A stretch of DNA of 64,000 nt from Bog-756 sp963776225. GTDB taxonomy: Bacteria; Actinomycetota; Acidimicrobiia; Acidimicrobiales; RAAP-2. Made by a program: the position numbers and the translations under genes. Positions 50,538-59,826 of the stretch are shown piece after piece. Below the pieces are notes generated by a model. That model was not told where the DNA came from. It worked only from the letters and a program-made list of their open reading frames with translations, and did no database searches. Where the stretch lies: the NCBI GenBank assembly GCA_963776225.1, contig CAVZLL010000001.1, positions 62,001 to 126,000 on the forward strand, written 5' to 3'. The first letter of the stretch is position 1; every line of letters starts with the position of its first letter.

Positions 50538-51713
50538 TCAGCGGACGGTCAGCTCGCGCCGGTAGACCCGTGCCGGGCCGAGACCGGCGATGCGCTCGGC
50601 GAGGGCCGAGAAGGCCGCGGCGGCCTCGCCGTCCGGCTCTGCCACGAGGACCGGGATGCCGGCGTCCGCGCCCTCCCGGATGGCCGGCACCAGCGGCACC
50701 TGCGCGACGAGGGGCACCCCGAGGTCGTCGGCGAGCAGCCGGCCGCCGCCCGCGCCGAACAGCTCGTAGCGCACGCCGTCGTCAGCGGTGAACCAGCTCA
50801 TGTTCTCGATGACCCCGCGCACCGAGAGCTTGAGCTTGCGGGCCGCGTAGGCCGAACGCTGGGCGACCCGCTGGGCGGCCGGCTGGGGGGTGGTGACGAC
50901 GAAGACCTCGGTCTTGGTGAGGTACTGCCCGAGCGAGAGGGTCACGTCCCCGGTGCCCGGCGGCATGTCGACCAGGAGGAAGTCGGGCTCCCCCCAGTAG
51001 GCGTCGACCAGGAACTGCTCGAGCGCCTTGTGGAGCATCGGGCCACGCCAGATCACCGGCGTGTCGTCGGCCACGAAGAACCCCATCGACAGGCAGCGCA
51101 CCCCGTTGGCGGCGGGGGGCACGACCAGGTCCCCGATGATCAGCGGATCGGCGTGCACCCCGAGCATCCCGGGCACCGAGAACCCGTAGACGTCGGCGTC
51201 GAGGATGCCGACGTCGTAGCCCGCGCGCTCGAGTGCCACCGCCAGGTTGACCGTCACCGACGACTTGCCGACCCCGCCCTTGCCCGAGGAGATGCCGATG
51301 ACCCGGGTCTTCGAGCGCGGGTCCATGAACCGGTTCGGGCGACCCGCCTCGTGGCCGAGCGGGGCCTCGTGGGCGTGCCCGTGGCCGGGGCCGTCCTGCG
51401 CGTGCATGGTCCCCCCGTCGACCGGGTCCCCCCGGAGCAGCATCCGGAGCCGTGCGCGCGGCGCCTCGTCCATCACCGCAGTCTCCACCAGCACCTGGTC
51501 CACCCCGGCCAGCGGACCCACCGCCCGCCGGATCCGTGCGGCCAGCTCGTCCACGCCGGGGTAGTGGGCGACCGGCAGGGCGACCTCGACGGTCACCCTC
51601 CGACGACCGACGTCCACCCGGCCCACCATCCCGAGCTCGCCGAGCGGTCGGCGCAGCTCGGGATCGCTCACCGCGGCCACAGCGGCGGTGACCTGGGCCT
51701 GGTCGATGGACAC
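50538..51713 (-). CDS. mrp: Mrp/ApbC-type Fe-S cluster carrier ATPase
   Basis: 391 residues. An N-terminal MIP18/DUF59 domain (VSDPELRRPLGELGMV), a His-rich linker (GHGHAHEAPLGHEA), then the P-loop domain: ISSGKGGVGKSSVTVNLAVAL, ILDADVYGFSVPGML, LVDMPPGTGDVTLSLGQ. The CxxC seen in many Mrp proteins after VIENMS is absent (SWFTADDGVRYELFGAGGG), as in other actinobacterial Mrp. GTG 51713 with AGGAG eight bases upstream. Divergent from the SufR-like gene with 47 bases between them. Confidence 0.92.
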   Translation of the reverse strand: MSIDQAQVTAAVAAVSDPELRRPLGELGMVGRVDVGRRRVTVEVALPVAHYPGVDELAARIRRAVGPLAGVDQVLVETAVMDEAPRARLRMLLRGDPVDGGTMHAQDGPGHGHAHEAPLGHEAGRPNRFMDPRSKTRVIGISSGKGGVGKSSVTVNLAVALERAGYDVGILDADVYGFSVPGMLGVHADPLIIGDLVVPPAANGVRCLSMGFFVADDTPVIWRGPMLHKALEQFLVDAYWGEPDFLLVDMPPGTGDVTLSLGQYLTKTEVFVVTTPQPAAQRVAQRSAYAARKLKLSVRGVIENMSWFTADDGVRYELFGAGGGRLLADDLGVPLVAQVPLVPAIREGADAGIPVLVAEPDGEAAAAFSALAERIAGLGPARVYRRELTVR

Positions 51714-51747
51714 GGGGGCACTCCTGAGGGGAATTCGGGTTCACCGG

Positions 51748-51753
51748 TAGACT
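51748..51753 (+). promoter_or_regulatory. -10 element giving a probably leaderless SufR-like mRNA
   Basis: TAGACT ends seven bases before the GTG at 51761, so transcription should begin at or beside the start codon. No ribosome site is visible. The same heptamer TAGACTA also reads TAGTCT on the minus strand (51749-51754) towards mrp, giving overlapping divergent -10 candidates. -35 matches are weak on both sides. Confidence 0.45.
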
Positions 51754-51760
51754 AGGGCAC

Positions 51761-52519
51761 GTGCAGCCCGCCGCGGACAGCCCGGTGCCACCCTCCCCGG
51801 GCGGGGAGACCAGTGACGCGGACAGCCAGTTCGCCGCCGCGGTGACCGCGGTCACCTCGGCGTTCGGCGATCCGACCCGGCGCGAGATCTATCTGTTCGT
51901 GCGCGCCAACCCGGGGACGACCGCGTCGGAGGTCGCCGGGCGCTTCTCGCTCCACCCCAACGTCGCCCGGCACCACCTGGAGCGGTTGGTGGCCGGGGGT
52001 TACGTGGAGGTGTCGATGGAACGGCCGCCCGGCCGTGGCGCCGGCAGGCCCTCCAAGCGGTTCCGCGCCCTCGGCGACGACCCGACCCTCGACCTGCTCA
52101 CCCGGCGTGACGACCTGCTGGTCCTGCTCCTCCAGGAGGCCCTCCACCTGCTCGGTCCGCTGGCCGCCGAGGAGATGGCCGAACGGGTCGGTGAGGAGTA
52201 CGGGCGGACGCTGGCCGGCCAGATGTCGCCGGGCGACAATCCGCGCTCGCTGCGCACCGCCATGCACGCGATTGCAGACACACTCACCGCCCACGGGTTC
52301 GCCGCGCACGCCGAGGACAACGGTGCGACCACCGCGGTGGTCGCCGCCAACTGTCCCTTCGGGGATGCCGCGTCGCAGTACCCGGTGCTGTGCGCTGTCG
52401 ACCGCGGCATGGTCAAGGGCCTGCTCGCCGGCCTCTGCGGGGAAGATCCCGCCGGGATCCCGGTGGTGCTCTCGTCGTCGCGGGCCCGCGGCGACGAGGC
52501 CTGCGCCGCGGTGGTCTGA
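51761..52519 (+). CDS. sufR: SufR-like HTH regulator with cysteine cluster
   Basis: 252 residues. A winged helix (FGDPTRREIYLFVRANPGTTASEVAGRFSLHPNVARHHLERLVAGGYV, residues about 35-80) is followed by an RPSKRF wing and a sensor domain. Cysteines in VVAANCPFGDAASQYPVLCAVDRG and LLAGLCGEDP have the spacing of the SufR [4Fe-4S] site, with another Cys near the end (EACAAVV). SufR represses Fe-S assembly genes when clusters are plentiful. It directly precedes a cysteine desulfurase gene (11 bases) and is divergent from mrp, which fits this job. Confidence 0.83.
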   Translation: MQPAADSPVPPSPGGETSDADSQFAAAVTAVTSAFGDPTRREIYLFVRANPGTTASEVAGRFSLHPNVARHHLERLVAGGYVEVSMERPPGRGAGRPSKRFRALGDDPTLDLLTRRDDLLVLLLQEALHLLGPLAAEEMAERVGEEYGRTLAGQMSPGDNPRSLRTAMHAIADTLTAHGFAAHAEDNGATTAVVAANCPFGDAASQYPVLCAVDRGMVKGLLAGLCGEDPAGIPVVLSSSRARGDEACAAVV

Positions 52520-52530
52520 ACCGGCCTCCG

Positions 52531-53676
52531 TTGGCCCGCCACTACCTCGACCACGCCTCGACCACCCCGCTCCGGCCAGAGGCCCGCGCCGCGCTCGCGG
52601 CCTGGGACGAGCTCGGGGTCGCCGCCGACCCGGGGCGGGTCCACACCGAGGGGCGCATGGCCCGGGCAGCACTGGAGGACGCCCGCGATCGCATCGCGGC
52701 CCTGCTCGGCGCCCGGCCCCGCCAGGTGGTCCTGACCTCGGGGGGGACCGAGTCGGTCAACGCGGCGGTCTGGGGCGTGGTCACCACCGACCCCGGACCG
52801 GTGGCCTTGGCCGCGGTCGAGCACTCGTCGGTGCGGGAGGCCTCGGCCCGTCTCGGACCGGTCGTCCCGATCGCGGTCGACGGGCTCGGCCGCATCGAGC
52901 CGGCAGCGGTCGACGACGCGCTCGCCCGGTGCCGCCGCGACCACGGGCGACTCCCGTCGCTCCTGCACTGCCAGTGGGCGAACCACGAGGTCGGCACCGT
53001 CCAACCGGTGGCCGAGGTGGTCGCACACTGCCGTGCGCTCGGCATCCCGGTCCACGTGGACGCGGCGGTCGCGGCCGGGCACCTGCCGGTCGACCTGGAC
53101 GCCCTCGGGGCCGACCTCGTCTCGGTCTCGGCCCACAAGCTGGGCGGTCCCCCGGGCATCGGCGCGCTGGTCCTCCGGAGGGGGCGCCGCATCGATCCCC
53201 TGGTCCGCGGCGGGGAGCAGGAGCGGGCGCGGCGGGGCGGTCTGGAGAACCTCGGCGCTGCGATCGCCTTCGGGGGCGCGGCCGAGGCCCTCGCCGCGCC
53301 CGGCCGCCTCGAGGAGGAGGCGGGGTCCGCCACGCACCGGACCGAGCGCCTGGCCGAGGCCGCCCTGGCCGTCGACGGGGTCGCCCGCATCGGTGCGACC
53401 GGCGACCGGGTCCCGCACGTCCTCTGCCTGGGGGTCTCGGGTGTCGAGGCGGAGCCGGTCCTGCTCGGCCTCGACCAGGCCGGCATCGCGGTGCACTCGG
53501 GGTCGTCGTGCTCGTCGGAGTCGCTCGAGCCCTCGCCGGTGCTCGAGGCGATGGGGGTCGACGCGGAACGCTCGCTACGGCTCTCGGTCGGGTGGTCGAC
53601 GACCGACGCGGACGTCGAGGCGTTCTGTGCGGCCTTCCCCGGGGTGGTCGGCCGGCTCCGCTCGCTCCAGGGCTGA
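52531..53676 (+). CDS. cysteine desulfurase (NifS/IscS type)
   Basis: Class V aminotransferase fold, 381 residues, delivering sulfur from cysteine for Fe-S clusters. MARHYLDHASTTPLRPEA from TTG 52531, VVLTSGGTESVNAAVWG, HCQWANHEVGTVQPV, VSVSAHKLGGPPGIG (PLP lysine), RGGEQERARRGGLENL, and HSGSSCSSESLEPSPVL with the catalytic Cys in a flexible loop as in group I enzymes. No scaffold gene (iscU/sufU) adjacent. MnmA-linked tRNA thiolation is an alternative role. Confidence 0.9.
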   Translation: MARHYLDHASTTPLRPEARAALAAWDELGVAADPGRVHTEGRMARAALEDARDRIAALLGARPRQVVLTSGGTESVNAAVWGVVTTDPGPVALAAVEHSSVREASARLGPVVPIAVDGLGRIEPAAVDDALARCRRDHGRLPSLLHCQWANHEVGTVQPVAEVVAHCRALGIPVHVDAAVAAGHLPVDLDALGADLVSVSAHKLGGPPGIGALVLRRGRRIDPLVRGGEQERARRGGLENLGAAIAFGGAAEALAAPGRLEEEAGSATHRTERLAEAALAVDGVARIGATGDRVPHVLCLGVSGVEAEPVLLGLDQAGIAVHSGSSCSSESLEPSPVLEAMGVDAERSLRLSVGWSTTDADVEAFCAAFPGVVGRLRSLQG

Positions 53677-53686
53677 GCGGCCCGGG

Positions 53687-54977
53687 TCAGGCCTGCGGCA
53701 CCCCCGGCGGGAGGGGGAGTCCGGCCCGCCCGTAGGCGCTGCGGAGCTCGACTGCGGCCTGGGCCACCAGGGCGCCGGGGGGCCGGTCGGCCAGGAACTG
53801 GCGGTACTGCGCGACGGCCCCCGCCGCGTCACCGTCCTGCTGGAGCAGCACCGTCCCGAGATAGAGGTGGGCGGCGTAGTCGCCGGGACCCAGCCTGGTC
53901 GCCTTCTCGAGCATGGCACGCGCCTCGGCGATGAGCGACGCGCTGGCACCGGCCTCCCCGGTCCGGTACTCGAGCCAGCCCATCTGGGCGAGCGCGACCA
54001 CGTCGTCGGGGTGGGCACGCAGCACGGACTCGTAGAGCTGGGCCGCCTGACCGACCGCTCCACCGTTCTCGAGGGTGGCCGCCTGGTCGAGAGTCCTGGC
54101 GGTCTGCTGGTCCGGGCTCAGGGCCAGGCTGCCGGTGGCGGTCTGCCCGGGGAGCCGCGACGAGGAGAAGAGGACCACCCCGAGGACGAGTGCCGCCGCG
54201 AACGAGACCACGGCGCCGGCCAGGAACCACCAGCTGCGCGGATGCCGTGGCGCCGGGGTGGGGACCCGGGAGCCCGGTTCGCGGACCGGAGGTTCGCGCT
54301 CGGCGACCGCGATCGACCCGGTCGCGGTGGCAGGCGGGGCGTCGGCGCGGACCGGGGTGCCGGTCCCCGCGTCGAGGGCGGCCAGTCGCCGCATGTCGCG
54401 CCGGTGGAGCAGGAGGTAGTCGCGGTCGGAGAGGTCACCGGCCAGGAACTCGGCGTCGGCGTCGGCGAGCGACAGTTCGACGAACCGCCGGTGCTCGGTC
54501 AGGACGGCAGGGGCGAGGTCGGCCGGATCGGGCTCGGCCGGGGCCGGGCCGTCCGCGTCGGCATCGCCGAGCCGGCGCCTGCGGAGGAGGACCACGGTGG
54601 CCCCCGCGGCGAGGATCGCGCCGGCCACCGGCAGCACCCAGACCAGCAGGGACCATCCGCTCGCGGGCGGGTCGAGCACGATGGTCGACCCGTAGCGGGC
54701 CACCAGGTACTGCTCGACCTGCTGATCGGTCCGCCCCTCGCCGACCAGCCGGCGGACGGTGGCCCGCACCGCCGCCGCGGTCGGCGCGCTGGACGTTGCG
54801 ACCGAGAGGTCCTCGCAGCTCGGGCACCGGACCACCGACTCGATGGCGGCCGCCCGCTGGGCGGTCGTCGGCGGTCCGGAGGACGAGCGCGCCGCTTCCT
54901 GCGACGAGGGACACCAGCAGCACCGCCCCGAGGAGGGTCCAGAGGGGGAGCCGCCGCCCGGTGCGCCCCATGCTCAT
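53687..54977 (-). CDS. ccmH: cytochrome c biogenesis protein CcmH with C-terminal TPR (CcmI-like), one frame break
   Basis: System I apocytochrome reductase and chaperone in one chain of about 430 residues. It starts with a membrane anchor (LWTLLGAVLLVSLVAG). Near 54865 the frame shifts into AAAIESVVRCPSCEDLSVATS, the CcmH CxxC motif, and a helix (WSLLVWVLPVAGAILAAG). LSDRDYLLLHRRDM follows, then a second membrane helix and TPR repeats (AAQLYESVLRAHPDDVVALAQMGWLEYRTG, YAAHLYLGTVLLQQDGDAAGAVAQYRQFL) that bind apocytochrome tails as CcmI does. The start at ATG 54977 overlaps the presumed ccmG stop; ATG 54971 is possible. Confidence 0.85.
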
Positions 54978-55563
54978 GCCCCCGACGACCTGGCCCGGCA
55001 AGGACCGCGTCGAGATCGGCCGCGGTCACCGGGGCGACGATGTAGGCCGCCACCCGGCCGTCGGGCGCGATCACGAAGGTCGACGGTGGCGCGCGCACCC
55101 CGAAGCTGAGCGCGAGCGCTCCCCCCTGGTCGGCGAGGGTCGGCCAGGTGGCACCGAGCGTGGCCTGGTAGGCGCGTGCGGAACGGGTGGTGTCGTCGAA
55201 CACGACGCTGATCAGGGACGCATCGGCCGGGCGACGGTGCTCGAAGGCGAACCTGACCAGCTCCGGTCCCTCCTGCTGGCAGGGTCCGCACCAGCTGGCG
55301 AAGAAGTTGACGACCACGAACGATCCCGGATGGCGGGGCAGCGCGTAGGGCGTTCCCCCCACGGTGAGCCCTCGGACGGGGGGGGCCTGCGCGCCGACCA
55401 GGGGGCTCTGCACCTCGTTCACCGCTGCCGGGGGACGGGTGGCGAGGACGGCGACCAGGCCGGCCGCCACCACCAGCACGCCGACCGCGATCCAGCGGGC
55501 GGTGTGGGCCGGCGCCGACCCGGCTGCCCCGACCGGGGGGTCGCTCTGCGGAGACCGGATCAC
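54974..55563 (-). CDS. ccmG: thiol:disulfide reductase CcmG/DsbE/TlpA type, frame break at the 3' end
   Basis: Membrane-anchored thioredoxin that reduces CcmH and apocytochrome. GTG 55563 overlaps the ccmF stop (GTGA). A signal-anchor helix (WIAVGVLVVAAGLVAVLA) precedes the thioredoxin domain with VVVNFFASWCGPCQQEGPELV (CxxC), ISVVFDDTTRSARAYQ, and PPSTFVIAPDGRVAAYI (cis-Pro region). In the given sequence the frame has no stop after DLDAVLAG and runs on through ccmH. A single shift near 54995 would end it at the TGA 54974-54976 overlapping the ccmH ATG. About 195 residues. Confidence 0.85.
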
Positions 55564-57653
55564 GGCGACTCTCCGGCACCGACCGGGAGGCGGTCGGGGG
55601 CGGCATCGTCGGGGGCGCGGTCGGCGTCGGCCTGTTCCGGTGCCCGTCCCCTGATCGGCTCCGAGGCGGGGACGGGGGCCGACACCGGGTCGGTGGGACG
55701 CCGGCGCCGTCCGGGGACCGCCGCCAGCACCGAGCCGAGCACCATGAGCGCGCCGCCGACCCAGAGCCAGACCACCAGGGGCTGGACCACCACCCCGAAC
55801 GTCCACCGGCCGCCGCCGTCGGGGACCGAGTCGATGGTCAGGTAGACGTCCGAGGTCCAGCTCGAGTCGATGGCCGGCGTGCCGACGGCCTGGGTGCCGG
55901 TGCCGAATTGGCTGATGGCGGGCGTGAACAGCCCCCCGCCGTCGAGCCGGAGGACCGCCTCGGACGAGACCCGCGCCGTGGTACGCACCGTCCGGGTGCC
56001 CACGAACCGGATGGAGTGCCCGGCGAACTCGGCCGACGTCCCGCGGGCGAGGACCACCGAGCCGCGCTGGCCGAACGCGGTGGCCGCGGCCAGCCCGACC
56101 GCCAGGATGACCACCCCGATGTGGACGACCATCCCTCCGTTGGCCCGCCCGACCAGGCCACGCCATGCAGCGGGGGCGGCCCCCAGCCGGGTCGCCCCCG
56201 AGGCCAGCGCCGCCTGCCACGCGCCGCGCACCGAGAGCACCAGGGCCCGCCCCGCCGACGCGGCGGCAAAGGTCCCGAGCCCGAACGCGAGCAGGGGCTC
56301 GACCCCCCTGATACCGGCGACCACGCAGCCGGCAACGACCAGGATCCCGAGCGCCGCCGGCACCGCGAGACGCCCTCGGAGCACCTCGGGCGTCGTCTTG
56401 CGCCAGGGCAGGGCCGGCGCCACCGCCATCAGGAACAGCAGGCCGAGACCGATCGGGACGACCAACCGGTTGAAGTAGGGCGCCCCGACCGCGACCTGGG
56501 ACCCGCCGTCGAGGGCCTCGTAGAGGAGCGGGAAGACGGTGCCGAGCAGGACCACGAAGGCGAAGAGCACGAAGAGGAGGTTGTTGGCGAGGAAGGCACC
56601 CTCACGGCTGAGCGGTGCATCGATGCCACCGGGCGAGCGCAGGCGGTCGCCCCGCCAGGCGATGAGCCCGACCCCGACAGCCAGGACCAGGCCGAAGAAG
56701 CCGAGGAGCAGGGGCCCGATGGTCGACGCGGAAAAGGAGTGCACCGACTGGAGGACCCCGGAACGGGTGAGGAAGGTGCCGAGGATGGTGAGGCTGAACG
56801 TGGCCACCACCAGCGAGAGGTTCCAGATGCGCAGCAGCCCGCGCCGCTGCTGGACGAGCGCCGAGTGGAGATAGGCGGTGCCGACCAGCCACGGCAGCAG
56901 CGACGCGTTCTCGACCGGGTCCCAGGCCCAGAAGCCGCCCCACCCGAGGACCTGGTAGGACCACCAGGCGCCGAGCACGATGCCGACGGTGAGGAAGGTC
57001 CAGGCGGCGAGGGTCCACCGGCGGGTCTCGCCCTGCCAGTCCTCGTCGAGGCGGCCGGTGACCAGGGAGGCGACCGCGAAGGCGAACGGGAGGGTGAAGC
57101 CGACCAGGCCCAGGTAGAGCATCGGCGGGTGGAAGAGGACCAGCGGGTTGTCCTGGAGGAGCACGTTGGGCCCGAGGCCGTTTGCCGGGACCGCCCCGGT
57201 CACGTGGGTGAAGGGGTCGGCCGGACCGAGCATGAGGCCGAAGAAGAAGGCGGCCACCACGTAGACGACCAGGGTCGCCCACGCCACCAGGTCGTCCCCG
57301 GCCCGCCGGCGGAACCGCCACACCATGGCGGTGGCGTACCCGCCGAGGACGACCGCCCAGAGCAGGATCGAGCCGGCCAGCGCGGACCACAGACCGGTGA
57401 TCGAGTAGAGCAGTGGGGTCGACCTGCTGTTGTTGTCGGCCACGTAGGCGAGGCTGAAGTCGTGGGTGACCAGGGCGCGCTCCATGGCGACCGCCGCGAT
57501 CAGCCCGCCGAGCAGCAGGAGCGGAGCGTAGAGCTGCGCGCTGCGCAGGGAGCTCCGGCGTCCGTGGGCCAGGCCGACCGCGAGGACCACCGCGCCGACC
57601 ACCGCCGCGGCAAAGCCGAGCAGCACCCCGGTGTGGCCGAGGGCGCCGTTCAC
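55560..57653 (-). CDS. ccmF: heme lyase CcmF
   Basis: 697-residue integral membrane protein that ligates heme to apocytochrome c. ERALVTHDFSLAYVADNNSRSTPLLYSITGLWSALAGS opens the core. LLQDNPLVLFHPPMLYLG carries a conserved His, and VLGWGGFWAWDPVENASLLPWL is the tryptophan-rich WWD heme-handling motif. SVHSFSAS supplies another His, and RNG-type TM segments and a periplasmic domain (TSDVYLTIDSVPDGGG) follow. The C-terminal tail is charged. It is intact over 2.1 kb. Transcribed with ccmE upstream and ccmG downstream. Confidence 0.95.
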   Translation of the reverse strand: MNGALGHTGVLLGFAAAVVGAVVLAVGLAHGRRSSLRSAQLYAPLLLLGGLIAAVAMERALVTHDFSLAYVADNNSRSTPLLYSITGLWSALAGSILLWAVVLGGYATAMVWRFRRRAGDDLVAWATLVVYVVAAFFFGLMLGPADPFTHVTGAVPANGLGPNVLLQDNPLVLFHPPMLYLGLVGFTLPFAFAVASLVTGRLDEDWQGETRRWTLAAWTFLTVGIVLGAWWSYQVLGWGGFWAWDPVENASLLPWLVGTAYLHSALVQQRRGLLRIWNLSLVVATFSLTILGTFLTRSGVLQSVHSFSASTIGPLLLGFFGLVLAVGVGLIAWRGDRLRSPGGIDAPLSREGAFLANNLLFVLFAFVVLLGTVFPLLYEALDGGSQVAVGAPYFNRLVVPIGLGLLFLMAVAPALPWRKTTPEVLRGRLAVPAALGILVVAGCVVAGIRGVEPLLAFGLGTFAAASAGRALVLSVRGAWQAALASGATRLGAAPAAWRGLVGRANGGMVVHIGVVILAVGLAAATAFGQRGSVVLARGTSAEFAGHSIRFVGTRTVRTTARVSSEAVLRLDGGGLFTPAISQFGTGTQAVGTPAIDSSWTSDVYLTIDSVPDGGGRWTFGVVVQPLVVWLWVGGALMVLGSVLAAVPGRRRRPTDPVSAPVPASEPIRGRAPEQADADRAPDDAAPDRLPVGAGESP

Positions 57654-57687
57654 CGGAGGCCGGTGGCGGCCCGGGCCGGCCCGCCCG

Positions 57688-58101
57688 TCACCGCTTGGTC
57701 CCGTCCGGCGCCTTCACCCGGTCCGGGTGCTGGGCGATGTAGGTCGCCGAGTGCTTGACCAGGATCTGGTCCGACACGAACGTGCCGTGGGCGAAGTGGC
57801 CCACCGCGACCACGGGGATGCCCGGTTGGAACAGCTCGGGCGGGCTCCCCGCATTGTCGACCTGGAGCCGGATCGCGCCCGAGGTCACCACGAAGTCCAC
57901 CCCCTGCCGCGTGGCGTGGATCGAGCCCGGCTCGACCACCCCCTCCACGTTGACCGTCCTCGTCCCGAGGGTCGCCTCCTGGGCGACCGCCTGGTCGGCG
58001 GGCAGGTAGAAGTCGAGGGCGGAGCCCAGCCCCTTCGCGAGCAGGAACACCAGCGACCCGACGAGGACCAGCCCGACCACGAGATAGCGCAGCCGGGTCA
58101 C
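57688..58101 (-). CDS. ccmE: heme chaperone CcmE
   Basis: 137 residues. One membrane anchor (LRYLVVGLVLVGSLVFLL) and an OB-fold domain with RTVNVEGVVEPGSI, FVVTSGAIRLQVDNAG and PVVAVGHFAHGTFVSDQILVKHSATYIAQ. The His in KHSATY (H-x3-Y) is the covalent heme-binding residue. GTG 58101 overlaps the ccmD stop. It carries heme from CcmC to CcmF. Confidence 0.93.
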   Translation of the reverse strand: MTRLRYLVVGLVLVGSLVFLLAKGLGSALDFYLPADQAVAQEATLGTRTVNVEGVVEPGSIHATRQGVDFVVTSGAIRLQVDNAGSPPELFQPGIPVVAVGHFAHGTFVSDQILVKHSATYIAQHPDRVKAPDGTKR

Positions 58102-58277
58102 CGGCCGGCCGCGGGCGCCGCAGGCCCGTCCGGTCGGCCCACCGGTCGCGGATCGGCGGGGTGCGCGAGCACGCGGGCGACCGCCCGGTCGAGACGCCGT
58201 CGCCGCCAGACCAGTTGCACCGCGTAGAGGAAGAGGGCGCCGAGCACGAACACGTACCCCGCGACGACATAGCCCAT
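58098..58277 (-). CDS. ccmD: CcmD-like small membrane protein
   Basis: 59 residues, MGYVVAGYVFVLGALFLYAVQLVW forming one membrane helix followed by RRRRLDRAVARV, the typical positively charged CcmD stalk, and a Pro-rich tail. ATG 58277 overlaps the ccmC stop by one base (TGATG), and an in-frame GTG sits one codon upstream. It links CcmE to the CcmABC complex. Confidence 0.8.
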   Translation of the reverse strand: MGYVVAGYVFVLGALFLYAVQLVWRRRRLDRAVARVLAHPADPRPVGRPDGPAAPAAGR

Positions 58278-59158
58278 CACGCCACCCCGATGTGCTCGTC
58301 GAGCGCGCCGCCGGCGGACGGGTCACCGCCGGAGGCCCCCTCTGACCGGCGCTCGGCGAGGGCCACGCCCAGCTCGCGCGAGGCCAGCCAGTCCTCTGCG
58401 GCACCGATCCGGTAGCGCACCAGGAGCATCCAGACGAAGACCAGGGTCAGCGAGACGAAGCCGAGCAGCAACGTCCAGGCCATCGACCCGTGGATCGTCG
58501 GCGAGAGGTTCGCGTTGAGCACGGTCGCCCCCTGGTGCAGGGTGTTCCACCAGAGCACCGAGAAGTGGACGATGGGGATGTCGGCGGCGGCGAAGAGTGC
58601 GACGAAGGCGCTGCGCCGTGCCCGGACCTCGGGTTCGGCCGGCACCCGGCGCAGGGCCAGGTAGCCGAGGAAGAGGACCAGCAGGACCGCGGTGCTGGTC
58701 AGCCGGGCGTCCCACGCCCACCACACCCCCCAGGTCGGTCTCCCCCAGATCGACCCCGAGACCAGGGTGCAGACGTTGAAGACCACCCCGACCTCGACGG
58801 CCGCCGCCGCCAGCCGGTCCCAGAAGAGCGACCGGGTGCGCGGCCAGAGGTAGAGGACGCTCGCCACGGCGGCGAGGCCGAAGGCGAGGTAGAGCGCGAC
58901 CCAGGCCACCCCGGGATGGATGTAGACCAGCCGGACCAGGTCCCCCTGGATCTGCTCGGGCGGGGTCACCCAGAGCCCGAGCCACACCGTGGCCGCCGTG
59001 CCGACCACCGCGGCCGCCCCGACAGCCCGCTCCACCCCCCGGGCGCGCACCGAGAGGACCGGTGCGCGCGGGCCGGCCGGCGGCTCCGTGGTTGCGGGGA
59101 CCGCAGTGCCGTCCCGGTCGGGGGCGAGCCCGAGGCCGCCGGCGGGGTCCCGGCTCAC
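58277..59158 (-). CDS. ccmC: heme exporter/handler CcmC
   Basis: 293 residues, six membrane helices. IHPGVAWVALYLAFGLAAV provides the first conserved His region, RPTWGVWWAWDARLTSTAVLLVLFLGYLALR is the WWD heme-handling motif, and VHFSVLWWNTLHQGATVL the second His region. GTG 59158 overlaps the ccmB stop (GTGA). Attaches heme to CcmE. Confidence 0.94.
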   Translation of the reverse strand: MSRDPAGGLGLAPDRDGTAVPATTEPPAGPRAPVLSVRARGVERAVGAAAVVGTAATVWLGLWVTPPEQIQGDLVRLVYIHPGVAWVALYLAFGLAAVASVLYLWPRTRSLFWDRLAAAAVEVGVVFNVCTLVSGSIWGRPTWGVWWAWDARLTSTAVLLVLFLGYLALRRVPAEPEVRARRSAFVALFAAADIPIVHFSVLWWNTLHQGATVLNANLSPTIHGSMAWTLLLGFVSLTLVFVWMLLVRYRIGAAEDWLASRELGVALAERRSEGASGGDPSAGGALDEHIGVA

Positions 59159-59826
59159 ACCGTCTCCTGGATCGGGCCGAAGAGCACCACGCCGAGGGCG
59201 AGGTAGACCGCGTCGAAGACCAGGAGCAGCCGGAGCCACGCCGTGCCGTCGGAGGGGAGGCCCCCCGCCATGGCCGCCTGCCAGATGCGGGTCCCGGCCA
59301 GCAGGACCGGCGCGGCGATCGGCAGCAGCAGGAAGGGCAGCAGCGTCTCCCGCACGCGCAGGCCGGCCGAGAGCGCGCCGTAGAGGGTGCCGGTCGCGGC
59401 GAGCCCGACCGTCCCGAGCACGCAGGAGACGGCGATGAGCCAGGGGACGGTGATCTTCGCCCCGTAGAGCAGGACCACCCCGCCGGCGAGCAGGATCTCG
59501 AGCACCGCCAGCTGGGCCGCCACGGCGAGCGACTTTCCGAGGAAGAGGCCGGCCGGGTCGATCCCCGAGAGCCGGAGACCGTCCCTGGCCCCGTCGGACG
59601 ACTCGACCGAGACGCTGCGCTGGACGGCCAGCACCGTGCAGAAGAGCACCGCCACCCAGAACAGACCCGGCGCCCCCTTCGCCATGAGCGCGCGGTCCGG
59701 GCCGAGCGCGAAGGCGAACAGGATCAGTGCCACGACACCGAAGGGTGCGACCTGGGAGAGGCCGACCCGGGACCGTGCCTCGATCCGGAGGTCCTTGCCG
59801 GCGACCAGCAGCGTGTCATGCCACAT
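59155..59826 (-). CDS. ccmB: heme exporter membrane protein CcmB
   Basis: 223 residues from ATG 59826 (MWHDTLLVAGKDLRIEARSR), six membrane helices. SSDGARDGLRLSGIDPAGLFLGKSLAVA is the characteristic coupling segment and LLLPIAAPVLLAGTR a conserved late helix. Partner of CcmA in the ATP-driven release of holo-CcmE. Confidence 0.93.
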   Translation of the reverse strand: MWHDTLLVAGKDLRIEARSRVGLSQVAPFGVVALILFAFALGPDRALMAKGAPGLFWVAVLFCTVLAVQRSVSVESSDGARDGLRLSGIDPAGLFLGKSLAVAAQLAVLEILLAGGVVLLYGAKITVPWLIAVSCVLGTVGLAATGTLYGALSAGLRVRETLLPFLLLPIAAPVLLAGTRIWQAAMAGGLPSDGTAWLRLLLVFDAVYLALGVVLFGPIQETV

